NCBI GenBank assembly: GCA_023260655.1
Contig: JALQUU010000001.1
Location: forward strand, 51,193 to 115,192
Length of the DNA stretch: 64,000 nt
Direction of reading: 5' to 3'
Source of the DNA: Paracoccaceae bacterium
Lineage (GTDB): Bacteria; Pseudomonadota; Alphaproteobacteria; Rhodobacterales; Rhodobacteraceae
Positions 17,108 through 25,983 of the stretch are shown in pieces (within the stretch, counting starts at the first letter, position 1; each line of letters begins with the position of its first letter). The notes beneath the pieces are model-generated. The model saw only the letters and a program-made list of their open reading frames with translations. It ran no database searches and was not told the DNA's origin. Position numbers and translations under genes: made by a program.

Positions 17108-18361
17108 TCAGCGCAGCGACCGCCCCTTCACGATCGCCCCCGCCCCGAACCGTTCGCGGATCGCATCCGAGGCCCGTTCCACCCGCGCCCGCTTCTCCGC
17201 ATCGGGATCCAAGAGATCGCCCCCCGCATCGCGCGCCGTATCCTCCGGCACCAGCTCCGAAATCCCCACCCCGATCAAGCGCCACGCGCCCACCGGCACC
17301 GTATCGAACAGCTCCCGCCCCCGACGATAGATCACATCCGCCAATTGCGCAGGCTCCCTGAGCGTCACGCGCTTGCTCACCAGCTTGAATTCGGGGCTCT
17401 TCAGTTTCAGCGTCACCACCCGCCCCGCAAGGCCTTTCGCCTTGGCCCGATCCGCCACCTGCACAGCCAAACGCCACAGATGCCCATCGAGCAAGTCGGC
17501 GTCGGAGGTGTCCTCGTCAAAGGTCGTCTCCTTGGAAATCGACTTCACCGGCTCGTCCGCCGAAACCCGCCGCGCATCCTCGCCCCGCGCCAGATAGTAA
17601 AGCCGCTCCCCCATCGAGCCGAACCGCTGCACCAGATCGCGCTTTTCCCAGCGCAGAAGATCGGAAAAGAGCCGGATCCCCGCCGCCTCCAACTCGCCTT
17701 GCAACGCGCCCCCAACGCCCCAGATCATCCGTACAGGCTTTTCCCTGAGAAACGCCGCCGTCTCTGCCTTGCCGATCACCGAAAACCCGTGCGGCTTATC
17801 CAGATCACTCGCGATCTTGGCCAGAAACTTGTTGTGCGAAAGCCCGATCGAGCCAGTCACCCCCAGCTCCGCCTTCATCCGCTTTACCAGCCGCGCCAGC
17901 ATCACCGCAGGCGGCACCCCGTGCAGCCGCGCCGTGCCCCGCAAATCCATGAACGCCTCGTCAAGCGACAAAGGCTCCACAGCCGGCGTCAACTCAAGCA
18001 TCAAGGCCCGGATCGCCCGGCTCACCTCCGCATAAACCTCCATCCGCGGCTTGATCACCACCGCATCGGGACAAAGCTTCAACGCCTTGAACATGGGCAT
18101 CGCCGAACGCACGCCCCTAATCCGCGCCACATAGCACGCCGTCGCCACCACCCCGCGCTTCCCGCCCCCGATAATCACCGGCTTGTCACGCAACTCCGGA
18201 CGGTCCCGCTTCTCCACACTGGCGTAAAACGCATCGCAATCCATATGCGCAATCGCCAGATCGAAAAGCTCCGGATGCGCCACCACACGCGGTCGCCCGC
18301 ACGAAGGGCACCGCGCCCCGCGCTCGAACTGGGTCAGACAATCTCGGCACAGGCTCTGCAT
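17108..18361 (-). CDS. dinB: DNA polymerase IV (Y family) with N-terminal zinc-ribbon-like segment
   Basis: A 417-aa Y-family translesion polymerase. The palm motifs are present: HMDCDAFYASVE with metal-binding Asp residues, ACYVARIRGVRSAMPM, and SLDEAFMDL carrying the catalytic Asp-Glu; the little-finger domain follows from about 270. Before the catalytic core there is a roughly 35-residue extension with two Cys-X2-Cys pairs (CRDC, CPSC), a possible zinc knuckle that most DinB proteins lack but which is seen in alphaproteobacterial forms. It performs error-prone synthesis past lesions in SOS-type responses. I see no convincing LexA box in the short upstream region. Confidence 0.9.
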   Translation of the reverse strand: MQSLCRDCLTQFERGARCPSCGRPRVVAHPELFDLAIAHMDCDAFYASVEKRDRPELRDKPVIIGGGKRGVVATACYVARIRGVRSAMPMFKALKLCPDAVVIKPRMEVYAEVSRAIRALMLELTPAVEPLSLDEAFMDLRGTARLHGVPPAVMLARLVKRMKAELGVTGSIGLSHNKFLAKIASDLDKPHGFSVIGKAETAAFLREKPVRMIWGVGGALQGELEAAGIRLFSDLLRWEKRDLVQRFGSMGERLYYLARGEDARRVSADEPVKSISKETTFDEDTSDADLLDGHLWRLAVQVADRAKAKGLAGRVVTLKLKSPEFKLVSKRVTLREPAQLADVIYRRGRELFDTVPVGAWRLIGVGISELVPEDTARDAGGDLLDPDAEKRARVERASDAIRERFGAGAIVKGRSLR

Positions 18362-18510
18362 GGCCGCACCCTAGAACAAGTCGCGAACAACAGGGAACAG
18401 GAATCAGAATCCACCCGCGCTTTCCAGACACCGAAACTAGCCCGAAAGAAACGCCGGATCCGGCACGGGTCACCTCCGCACCCAGCCCGGAACCAAGCGC
18501 ACCCCCCGTG

Positions 18511-18598
18511 TCTTCATATTGGCCCAAATATCCATCCCGAGGCGGTGCACCAGCACCGCCGAGACATCAATCGCGGCGAAGCCGCACAATTTGATCCT
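18511..18598 (-). repeat. GGATATTT-core intergenic repeat, inverted copy with second module
   Basis: On the plus strand it reads TTCATATTGGCCCAAATATCC, then CCCGAGGCGGTGCACCAGCACCGCCGAGACA and GCGGCGAAGCCGC, ending at ATTTGAT just before the tgt stop codon. The same succession (CATATTGG, AAATATC, CCCGAGGCG, hairpin, GCCGAGACA, GCGGCGAAGCCGC, TTGAT) is found at 38.74-38.83 kb before marC, so the repeat unit is about 85-90 bp with two hairpins. Confidence 0.6.
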
Positions 18599-19729
18599 TT
18601 ATAGCGGCGCGATATCGCCCTCGGCGCGCAGCGCATGGAAATCGGCTTCCCAGTCGGCAAACCGCCCCGCCGCAATCGCGTCCCGCATCCCCGCCATGAT
18701 CTCCTGGAAGTAATGCAGGTTATGCCATGTCAGCAGCATCGAGCCGATAATCTCGCCCGACTTGATCACATGATGCAGATAGGCGCGCGAATAGTTCCGG
18801 CAGGCGGGGCAAGTGCAGGCCTCGTCCAAAGGTCGCGTGTCCTCGGCATGGCGCGCGTTGCGCAGGTTCACCTGCCCCCGCCGCGTCCAGCCCTGCCCCG
18901 TCCGCCCCGAGCGCGACGGCAGCACGCAATCCATCATATCCACGCCACGCTTCACCGCGCCCACGATGTCATCGGGCTTGCCCACGCCCATCAGGTAGCG
19001 TGGCTTGTCCTGCGGCAGGAAACCCGGCGCATAATCGAGCACACCGAACATCGCCTCCTGCCCCTCGCCCACGGCCAGCCCGCCAATGGCGTAACCGTCA
19101 AAGCCGATCTCAACCAAGGCCTTGGCGCTTTCCTCACGCAACTCCGGCGTCACGCCACCTTGCATGATGCCGAAAAGCGCATGCCCCGGCCGGTCGCCAA
19201 ACGCGTCCTTCGAGCGTGCCGCCCACCGCATCGAAAGCCGCATCGATTCCGCCACCCGCTTGTCGTCTGCAGGCAGCGCCGGGCATTCGTCGAAACACAT
19301 CACGATATCCGAGCCGAGAAGCTTCTGGATCTCCATCGACCGCTCCGGCGTCAATTCGTGCTTCGACCCGTCCACATGGCTGCGGAACGTCACACCCTTT
19401 TCCGTGAGCTTCCGCAAATCCGCGAGGCTCATCACCTGAAAGCCCCCCGAATCCGTGAGGATAGGCCGCTCCCAGTTCATGAACCTGTGCAACCCGCCAA
19501 GCCGCGCCACCCGCTCCGCTCCGGGGCGCAGCATCAGGTGGTAGGTATTGCCCAAAAGGATGTCCGCGCCCGTCGCCCGCACGCTTTCGGGCATCATGGC
19601 TTTCACTGTCGCTGCCGTCCCCACAGGCATGAAGGCAGGTGTGCGGATCTCGCCGCGCGGCGTGTTGATGACCCCGGTGCGGGCTTGGCCGTCGGTGGCA
19701 TAAAGCGTGAAGGAAACTCTCTGTGTCAT
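18599..19729 (-). CDS. tgt: Queuine tRNA-ribosyltransferase (tRNA-guanine transglycosylase)
   Basis: A 376-aa TGT. Diagnostic parts: [10 protein letters not shown] around residue 90-99, the [10 protein letters not shown] loop near 220, the nucleophile region [11 protein letters not shown] around 265, and the zinc site CTCPAC followed by YLHH near 310. It exchanges the wobble guanine for the queuine precursor preQ1 in tRNAs for Asn, Asp, His and Tyr. Length is normal. The ATG at 19729 is well placed. A divergent spacer of about 90 nt separates it from the enoyl-CoA hydratase gene. Confidence 0.95.
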   Translation of the reverse strand: MTQRVSFTLYATDGQARTGVINTPRGEIRTPAFMPVGTAATVKAMMPESVRATGADILLGNTYHLMLRPGAERVARLGGLHRFMNWERPILTDSGGFQVMSLADLRKLTEKGVTFRSHVDGSKHELTPERSMEIQKLLGSDIVMCFDECPALPADDKRVAESMRLSMRWAARSKDAFGDRPGHALFGIMQGGVTPELREESAKALVEIGFDGYAIGGLAVGEGQEAMFGVLDYAPGFLPQDKPRYLMGVGKPDDIVGAVKRGVDMMDCVLPSRSGRTGQGWTRRGQVNLRNARHAEDTRPLDEACTCPACRNYSRAYLHHVIKSGEIIGSMLLTWHNLHYFQEIMAGMRDAIAAGRFADWEADFHALRAEGDIAPL

Positions 19730-19820
19730 GGCGCTCTTCTGCCCCGCTTCCCGCGCAAAGAAAAGCCCCGCTTGATCCTGCCCCCCTCACGGCGCAGAGT
19801 TGTCCCGGAGGGAGATCACC

Positions 19821-20594
19821 ATGAACCAGCATAGCACCGATCTGATCGCCGAACACATCGAAGGAGGCATCCGCACAATCAGCCTTCTGAACGGAAAGGC
19901 GCATCCGCTCTCCTCCTCCATGATTGCCGCTCTGCACAACGCCCTCCACCGCGCCAAAGATGATCCCGAAACCCGCGTCCTCGTCATCGAAGGTGCAGGC
20001 CATATTTTCTGCGCAGGCCACGACCTGAAAGAAATCGCCCGCCACCGCACCGACCCCGATCAGGGCCGCGCCTTTCTGACCGAGCTTTTCGACGCCTGTG
20101 GCGCCATGATGCTCACGCTCGCGCAGTTGCCGAAACCCACCATCGCCATGGTCGATGGCATCGCCACAGCCGCAGGCCTGCAACTCGCCGCCTCGTGCGA
20201 TCTGCGCTTTGTCTCGCCGCGCGCCACCTTCTGCCTGCCCGGCGTCAACAACGGCGGCTTTTGCACCACGCCCGCCGTTGGCGTGTCACGGGCCATCGCG
20301 CGCACCCACGTGATGGAACTCGCGCTGTCGGGCGAAGCGCTCGATGCCAAATGGGCGCTCCGTGCGGGCCTCGCCACCCGCGTGATCCCTTCTGAGTCCC
20401 TCGCCGCGGAAACCCGCGCCTTTGCCGAAAAACTCTCCAGCCGCAATCCGGGCCCCATTGCCCGCGGCAAAACCACTCTTGATGCCCATCTTCCGCTCTC
20501 CCTCGAAGAGGCCTACGCGCTTGCAACGCCTGTGATGGTCGAGCACTTCATGGATGAAGGGCGTCTCCAACGCGAGGCGAGCAAGCTCTACTAG
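19821..20594 (+). CDS. Enoyl-CoA hydratase/isomerase family protein
   Basis: A 257-aa crotonase-fold protein. The oxyanion-hole and CoA-binding segments are visible (FCAGHDLKEIARH around 56-68, and IATAAGLQLAASCDLRF near 113-129), followed by the trimerisation helices. The acyl-CoA substrate cannot be deduced, but the ARHRTD insertion resembles the ECHDC3-like branch. The start at 19821 follows GGAGGGAG, which excludes the seven extra residues in the ORF track. The gene ends with TAG, one of few genuine TAG terminators in the window. Confidence 0.85.
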   Translation: MNQHSTDLIAEHIEGGIRTISLLNGKAHPLSSSMIAALHNALHRAKDDPETRVLVIEGAGHIFCAGHDLKEIARHRTDPDQGRAFLTELFDACGAMMLTLAQLPKPTIAMVDGIATAAGLQLAASCDLRFVSPRATFCLPGVNNGGFCTTPAVGVSRAIARTHVMELALSGEALDAKWALRAGLATRVIPSESLAAETRAFAEKLSSRNPGPIARGKTTLDAHLPLSLEEAYALATPVMVEHFMDEGRLQREASKLY

Positions 20595-20810
20595 AGCACC
20601 CAATCGTTAAAGCTTCGTTCCTGCCGCCGGAAAAAATCGCAACGCGCCACGGCTGACGAACGTCATGACGCTTGCCATACACAAGCCAGACGCAATCCAG
20701 ACACTTCGGAAACGCGCTTTCGGCGTTGACTCTTTTGCCTCACGCGCCCCTCTCTGGACTTGGCCCCGCGCAAACCCTATATGAATGCTCAGGAAATACG
20801 CGAGGCCCCT

Positions 20811-21173
20811 ATGACGAACGCCGCAGAGCCCTTTGAAGGCACGCCGCTGATCAAGCCGTCGAGCACCGACCATCCCCTTTACGAGGATGTCGTGGGAGCT
20901 TGCCGCACGGTCTACGACCCCGAGATTCCGGTCAATATCTATGACCTCGGCCTTGTCTATACCGTTGAAATCAATCCGGAAAACTCCGTACACGTCATCA
21001 TGTCCCTCACCGCGCCGGGTTGCCCCGTGGCGGGCGAAATGCCGGGTTGGGTGTCGGATGCGGTCAGCGCCGTGCCGGGTGTGAAAGAGGTTGAAGTCGA
21101 TATCACTTGGGAGCCGCAGTGGGGCATGGACATGATGTCCGACGAAGCACGCCTCGAGCTCGGCTTTATGTGA
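20811..21173 (+). CDS. SufT-like iron-sulfur cluster assembly protein (DUF59/MIP18)
   Basis: A 120-aa DUF59 (MIP18-type) protein. The signature is TVYDPEIPVNIYDLGLVYTV, then the conserved Cys in LTAPGCPVAGEMPGWV. Such proteins assist maturation or trafficking of Fe-S clusters, and in this group they accompany the SUF system. The ATG at 20811 has GAGG eight bases upstream; an in-frame ATG at 20781 is a possible alternative. The A-type carrier gene follows 56 nt downstream. The 216-nt region upstream (20595-20810) shows no gene. Confidence 0.85.
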   Translation: MTNAAEPFEGTPLIKPSSTDHPLYEDVVGACRTVYDPEIPVNIYDLGLVYTVEINPENSVHVIMSLTAPGCPVAGEMPGWVSDAVSAVPGVKEVEVDITWEPQWGMDMMSDEARLELGFM

Positions 21174-21229
21174 TTTGCCACCGGACTGGCCGTTAGCCTA
21201 TCTTAACGCCGAAGCGACAGGATACCGTC

Positions 21230-21610
21230 ATGTTCTCGATCCCAGGTAAGCAAGCCGTCTCCATCACCCCCGCCGCCGCGTCGCGGATCAAAGCTCTCAT
21301 GGCCAAGGATGGCTCGGCGGGGCTGCGCATCGGCGTGAAGAAGGGCGGCTGCGCCGGCATGGAATACACGATGGAATTCGCCAATGAAATCAATTCCATG
21401 GACGAGATTGTCGAACAAGACGGCGCGCGCGTGATGATCGCGCCGATGGCGCAGATGTTCCTCTTCGGCACCGAAATCGACTACACGAGCTCCCTCCTCG
21501 AATCCGGTTTCAAGTTCAACAATCCGAACGTGGTCGACGCCTGCGGTTGCGGCGAGTCGATCAAGTTCAAGGACCTCGCCGAACTCGAAGCCGAGCGCTC
21601 CGGCGAATGA
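21230..21610 (+). CDS. A-type iron-sulfur cluster carrier (ErpA/SufA/IscA family)
   Basis: A 126-aa HesB/IscA-like protein. The three cluster-ligand cysteines are in place: one in KKGGCAGMEY (about 41) and two in DACGCGES (about 104 and 106). It receives and passes Fe-S clusters to apoproteins. Its position next to the sufT-like gene and away from a full suf operon (not seen in the window) is common in Rhodobacterales. It overlaps the next gene by 4 nt (ATGA). Confidence 0.9.
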   Translation: MFSIPGKQAVSITPAAASRIKALMAKDGSAGLRIGVKKGGCAGMEYTMEFANEINSMDEIVEQDGARVMIAPMAQMFLFGTEIDYTSSLLESGFKFNNPNVVDACGCGESIKFKDLAELEAERSGE

Positions 21611-21930
21611 GCGTTTCCGACGAGGAAATCGCTTTCGTCCGCGACCTCTTTTCTGGCCTCGGCCCGCTCACCTCGCGAAAGATGATGGGCGGCCTTTGCC
21701 TCTATTCCGACGGAATAATCTTCGCGCTCCTCTATTCGGACGGCACGATCTGGCTTAAGGGCGCGGGCGGAATGAAAGCGCGCATGGAGGCTGAAGGCTG
21801 GCCCCGTTGGACCTACACCCGCCCCGGCGGCAAACCGATCTCGATGCCTTACTGGCGGCTCCCCGACAGCGCACTGGACGACCCGCAAGAAGCCGTCAGC
21901 CTCGCAAGGAACGCCCTGAAACACCTTTAA
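21607..21930 (+). CDS. TfoX/Sxy N-terminal domain protein
   Basis: A 107-aa protein equal to the N-terminal domain of TfoX/Sxy: the opening EEIAFVRDLFSGLG, then LTSRKMMGGLCLYSDGIIFALL. In gammaproteobacteria TfoX/Sxy is a competence regulator with two domains; here the domains are on separate genes, and the C-domain protein lies at 31.6 kb. The start at 21607 overlaps the stop of the A-type carrier gene, so translation is likely coupled. A role in DNA uptake is not shown in this group. Confidence 0.8.
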   Translation: MSVSDEEIAFVRDLFSGLGPLTSRKMMGGLCLYSDGIIFALLYSDGTIWLKGAGGMKARMEAEGWPRWTYTRPGGKPISMPYWRLPDSALDDPQEAVSLARNALKHL

Positions 21931-21944
21931 GTCAAAGACTTAAA
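21926..21944. repeat. Inverted repeat across convergent stop codons
   Basis: TTTAAGTC-AAA-GACTTAAA, two perfect 8-bp arms with a 3-nt loop. It covers the stop codon of the TfoX-type gene and the stop codon of the convergent oxygenase gene. The stem is AT-rich, so it is a weak candidate for a shared transcription end. Confidence 0.45.
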
Positions 21945-22851
21945 CAGCCTTCTTAAGGTGAACATAGGTTTCGTTGAACCGCTTCGCCAGATGGTCACCC
22001 GCGCGGATCACCTTGCCTGAACAGGGCGGGGCAACATTCGCGTCATGGCGCGGATTGAAGAACAGCGGCACCGAAATCCGCTCTTCCTCGCTGCCGCGAA
22101 CCCGGTGTGGCGTCGCCTTCACACGGCCCTCCGTCCACAACTCCAGCATCTCGCCGAAGTTGATCACGAAGCTGCCCGGCGCCACGATCACAGGCAGCCA
22201 CCCGCCCCCACGCAGCCGCACTTCCAGCCCCGGCACCCCGTCGGTCGCCAGAAGCGTCACGCAGCCATAATCGGTATGGGTCGCGATCCCCCAGTCCTTC
22301 TCGCCTGCCCAAGCAGGGCGAGGTGGATAGAAATTCGCCCGCAAAAGCGCCATCGGCAGATCGAACTTGTCGTCGAAATACTGCGCATCCTCGCCGATCA
22401 CCCCCGCAATCTGGCGCAGGAGGCGCAGTGCTACGGAGCAGGCATGGCCGTAATAGGCCTCCACTTTCTCGCGGAATTCCAACATGTTGACGGGCCACTG
22501 GTTCGCGCCATACACGCCCAACTCCAACAGCGAATGACCCTCGGGGAGCGGGTAACCGATGTCGAAAACCTGTTTGTAATCGGGGTTGGCATCCGGATCG
22601 ACCTGCTCGGACCCCGGCGCTCCCCAGCCCCGGTTCGATCCCGTCCGCGCCATATCCACTGCCTGCTTTTCCCGTTCCGGCAATCTGAAGAATGACCGAT
22701 ACATTTCTATCACTTCCAGAATTTCGGCCTGAGAAATCCCCGTGTTCTCAAGCGTCAGAAACCCGATGCCGGTCAACCCCTCTTTCAAGGCCGCCTTCTG
22801 CCCGGAATCGCCAGCTTCCAAATCCGCCAAATCGATCTTCGGGATCATCAT
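21940..22851 (-). CDS. Isopenicillin N synthase family 2-oxoglutarate/Fe(II) dioxygenase
   Basis: A 303-aa non-haem iron oxygenase. An N-terminal DIOX_N domain (PKIDLADL ... GIGFLTLENTGI) is followed by the 2OG-Fe(II) domain with the iron ligands H-X-D in THTDYG (about 208-213) and the distal His in TPHRVRG, and the 2OG-binding Arg-X-Ser in ERISVPLFF. Substrate unknown. The start is chosen at 22851 (MMIPKID), behind GGAG; the ORF-track start lies 75 nt further upstream. It is divergent from tpiA with about 100 nt between. Confidence 0.85.
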   Translation of the reverse strand: MMIPKIDLADLEAGDSGQKAALKEGLTGIGFLTLENTGISQAEILEVIEMYRSFFRLPEREKQAVDMARTGSNRGWGAPGSEQVDPDANPDYKQVFDIGYPLPEGHSLLELGVYGANQWPVNMLEFREKVEAYYGHACSVALRLLRQIAGVIGEDAQYFDDKFDLPMALLRANFYPPRPAWAGEKDWGIATHTDYGCVTLLATDGVPGLEVRLRGGGWLPVIVAPGSFVINFGEMLELWTEGRVKATPHRVRGSEEERISVPLFFNPRHDANVAPPCSGKVIRAGDHLAKRFNETYVHLKKAV

Positions 22852-22947
22852 ACGCACTCCAAACCGCTTGCCCTGCGTCATAACCCCGTTATAGCGGAAC
22901 GGAAAGGTGCGCACTTGCCGCGCCATGGCTGGAAGAGGGAGAGGGTG

Positions 22948-23706
22948 ATGCGTCGGAAACTGGCGGCTGGAAACTGGAAGATGAACGGCCTACGCCGCGA
23001 TCTGACGGAAATCGACGCCCTACGCGCCCTGCATCCCGCCCCGCAAGTCGACCTCTTGCTCTGCCTGCCCTCTGTGCTGCTCTCCGAAGGCGCTGCACGG
23101 GCCGAGGGCCATGCCCTCACCATCGGCGCGCAGGATTGCCACCATCGTCGCTCAGGCGCGCACACAGGCGATATCTCGGCCAGCATGGTGGCTGACACCG
23201 GCGCGTCGGCCGTGATCCTCGGCCATTCCGAGCGCCGTGATGAGCACGAGGAAAGCTCGGAAATCGTCCGCAAGAAGGCTCGCCGCGCCATGGAAGCAGG
23301 CCTCACCGCCGTCATCTGCCTTGGCGAAAGCCTCGACGAACGCGAAGCCTTGAACACGCTCGACATCATCGACGGCCAGATTTCCGCCTCCGTCCCCGAC
23401 AATGCCACAGGCCTCAATCTCGTCATCGCCTATGAACCGATCTGGGCCATCGGCACAGGGCTCACCCCCACGCTTGAACAGATCGGCGAAGTGCATGACT
23501 TTATCCGCACCCGCTTAGAGCGCCGTTTCGGTCCCGGCGTCGGCCAAGCCGTGCGCATCCTTTATGGCGGATCGGTGAAGCCCGAGAACTGTGCCGGGAT
23601 CTTTCAGGTCTCGAATGTCGACGGCGCACTCGTCGGCGGCGCCAGCCTAAAAGCCAAAGACTTCTCTCTCATTATCAACGACTTGGAAGCCTCGGTTAAG
23701 TTCTGA
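22948..23706 (+). CDS. tpiA: Triosephosphate isomerase
   Basis: A 252-aa TIM-barrel enzyme interconverting dihydroxyacetone phosphate and glyceraldehyde 3-phosphate. All catalytic residues are visible: Lys in GNWKMNG (about 11), His in ILGHSERR (about 92), Glu in [11 protein letters not shown] (about 163), and the phosphate-binding YGGSVK. The start at 22948 follows GGGAGAGGGTG. The 3' end overlaps the convergent pgi gene by 11 nt. Confidence 0.97.
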   Translation: MRRKLAAGNWKMNGLRRDLTEIDALRALHPAPQVDLLLCLPSVLLSEGAARAEGHALTIGAQDCHHRRSGAHTGDISASMVADTGASAVILGHSERRDEHEESSEIVRKKARRAMEAGLTAVICLGESLDEREALNTLDIIDGQISASVPDNATGLNLVIAYEPIWAIGTGLTPTLEQIGEVHDFIRTRLERRFGPGVGQAVRILYGGSVKPENCAGIFQVSNVDGALVGGASLKAKDFSLIINDLEASVKF

Positions 23707-25297
23707 GATAACTTGCCAGTCCAGCCGTTGAGCTATCCAAGCCCTCGGTCGAGGCACGCCCCTCCACAACGGGTTGCAGCGCTGTCGCCAGTTCCTTGCC
23801 CAGTTCCACGCCCCATTGGTCGAAGGAGTTGATGCCGCAAACCACACCTTCCACAAACACCCGATGCTCGTAAAGCGCCACGATCTGGCCAAGTCGATAC
23901 GGGCTCAGCTTGTCATAGGCGATGGTCACGGAAGGGCGGTTGCCGGTGAAAACGCGATGGCGCGTTTGCATATCCATCTCATCCCCTTCGAAACGCCCCG
24001 CAACAATCCGGCGCGCCTCGTCAAGGCTCCGCCCCTTCATCAGCGCTTGCGACTGCGCTAGGCAATTCGCCACGAGCAGGCGGTGATGATGTGCCAGCTC
24101 CGGCTCATGGCCCTCCGCCGCGATCAGGAACTCCACCGGAACCACCTGCTGGCCCTGATGCAGAAGCTGGAAGAACGCGTGCTGGCCATTGGTGCCGGGC
24201 TCGCCCCAGACCACCGGCGACGCAGGCTGTGCAAGGCTTGCACCGCTCATCGCCATGCCCTTGCCGTTCGATTCCATTTCAAGCTGCTGCAAATAGGCAG
24301 GCAGGCGCGCAAGTCGTTGATCGTAGGGGATAACCGCGCGCGTCGCATGGCCCATGCCCTGATGGTGCCAAAGCCCAACCATAGCCAACAGCACAGGCAG
24401 GTTTTCGGCAAAAGGCGCGCTCTGGAAATGATGATCCACCGCACGTGCCCCGGAAAGCATCGCATCAAAGCAGTCCGCGCCAATCGCGATCATCAGTGAA
24501 AGCCCGATCGGGCCCCACATGGAATAGCGCCCACCCACCCAATCCTCGAAGCCGAACACCCGTTCGGCCGGAATACCGAAGGCTTCGGCGCGCGCCACAG
24601 AGGAAGACAGCGCCACGAACTGCCGAGCAGGATCGGTTACGTTCTTAGCCATCCACGCCCGCGCGGAGGCCGCATTGGTCATGGTCTCAATCGTCGTGAA
24701 GGTTTTCGAGGCCACGATCACCAAAGTCCGCGCCGGATCGAGATGTTTCACCACATCCGCCAGATGCGCCCCGTCCACATTCGACACGAAATGGCAGCGC
24801 GGCCCATCGTGATAAGGCGCCAAAGCCTGAACCGCCATCGCGGGCCCGAGATCAGAGCCACCGATGCCGATATTCACGATATCCGTGAAAGCCCCACCCT
24901 GCCCCGCATAGGCCCCGCTCCGCACAGCCTCGGCCAATGCCGCCATCCGCTCCAAAGTCTGGCGAACCTCGGGCATCACATCCGCACCATCCACGGAAAT
25001 CACCGCATCCGGCCCCGCCCTGAGTGCCGTATGCAACACCGCGCGCCCTTCGGTCCGGTTGATCTTCTCGCCTGCGAACATCGCATCCCTGGCGGCAGCA
25101 ACACCCGCACGCTCAATCATGGAAAGAAGCGTCGAACAGCATTCTTCTGTGAGATGTGTCTTTGAAAAATCCAGCAAAATCCCGTCATCCGATGCGGAGA
25201 ATTCTGCGAAACGGTTTCCATTTTCGAACAATTCCACGATTTTCAGCCGGCTTCCCGCCCGTGCCAGTTCTTCCAGCTTGTCGAAATCAAAAGTCAT
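23696..25297 (-). CDS. pgi: Glucose-6-phosphate isomerase
   Basis: A 533-aa phosphoglucose isomerase interconverting glucose 6-phosphate and fructose 6-phosphate. It shows the sugar-phosphate loop [11 protein letters not shown] (about 142-152), KTFTTIET (about 199), the catalytic-Glu region GEPGTNGQH near 345, and the late signature [11 protein letters not shown] with the catalytic Lys. It is the third gene of the zwf-pgl-pgi unit; the start at 25297 lies 15 nt after the pgl stop. Together the unit feeds glucose 6-phosphate into 6-phosphogluconate for the Entner-Doudoroff and pentose phosphate routes. Confidence 0.97.
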   Translation of the reverse strand: MTFDFDKLEELARAGSRLKIVELFENGNRFAEFSASDDGILLDFSKTHLTEECCSTLLSMIERAGVAAARDAMFAGEKINRTEGRAVLHTALRAGPDAVISVDGADVMPEVRQTLERMAALAEAVRSGAYAGQGGAFTDIVNIGIGGSDLGPAMAVQALAPYHDGPRCHFVSNVDGAHLADVVKHLDPARTLVIVASKTFTTIETMTNAASARAWMAKNVTDPARQFVALSSSVARAEAFGIPAERVFGFEDWVGGRYSMWGPIGLSLMIAIGADCFDAMLSGARAVDHHFQSAPFAENLPVLLAMVGLWHHQGMGHATRAVIPYDQRLARLPAYLQQLEMESNGKGMAMSGASLAQPASPVVWGEPGTNGQHAFFQLLHQGQQVVPVEFLIAAEGHEPELAHHHRLLVANCLAQSQALMKGRSLDEARRIVAGRFEGDEMDMQTRHRVFTGNRPSVTIAYDKLSPYRLGQIVALYEHRVFVEGVVCGINSFDQWGVELGKELATALQPVVEGRASTEGLDSSTAGLASYLRT

Positions 25298-25311
25298 GGT
25301 TCCAGAAACCC

Positions 25312-25983
25312 TCAAGGCGCCCAATACACCACAGCCCCGTCCAGAAGCGCCGCAACGGGCGCGTCCTCCGGCGGCAACTTCGCGGCCCGTTCCAACGCCG
25401 CCCGCTTTTCCGCTCCGGTCACCACGATGTGCAGCGCCAGTGAGCCCCGCAGCACCCGCGCCGAAAGCGTCACCCGCGCCACATCGAGCCCCGGTGCCCG
25501 CATCGGCACCAGATCGGGCGCAGCCTCATCCAAGGCCAGGCGCAGATTGTCACCTCTGGGAAAAAGCGACGCCGTATGCATATCGGCCCCCATCCCCAAC
25601 AAAGCCACAGACACAGGCAGATGCGGCTGGATCATCGCTTCGACCTCGGCCAGATCGCTTTCCGGCTCCGGCGACCCAGTGAAATAAGGATAGAACCGCG
25701 CCATCCGCGCCCGTCCTGTCAACAACCGCTCGCGGATCAAAGCCGCATTCGAGCGTGCATCCTCTTCCGGCACCCACCGCTCGTCAGAGAGCATCACATC
25801 CACCCGCGCCCAATCCAGATCCGCCGCGCAAAGAGCGTCAAATACCGGCCCCGGCGATGTTCCTCCCGGCACCACGAGCGTCGCGCGATCCTCGTGCATC
25901 AGCACACCAGCCAATTCGCCCGCCAGCACATTGGCGAGGTCGATCGCCATCATCTCGGCATCGGCATATTCCACCAGTTTCAC
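25312..25983 (-). CDS. pgl: 6-phosphogluconolactonase
   Basis: A 223-aa DevB-type lactonase that opens 6-phosphogluconolactone. Family segments are [14 protein letters not shown] (about 38-51), [19 protein letters not shown] (about 61), and the [15 protein letters not shown] block around 128-142. I prefer the GTG at 25983: it has GGGAG upstream and forms a GTGA overlap with the zwf stop, whereas the track ORF begins at a TTG inside zwf. Position between zwf and pgi fixes the pathway. Confidence 0.93.
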   Translation of the reverse strand: MKLVEYADAEMMAIDLANVLAGELAGVLMHEDRATLVVPGGTSPGPVFDALCAADLDWARVDVMLSDERWVPEEDARSNAALIRERLLTGRARMARFYPYFTGSPEPESDLAEVEAMIQPHLPVSVALLGMGADMHTASLFPRGDNLRLALDEAAPDLVPMRAPGLDVARVTLSARVLRGSLALHIVVTGAEKRAALERAAKLPPEDAPVAALLDGAVVYWAP

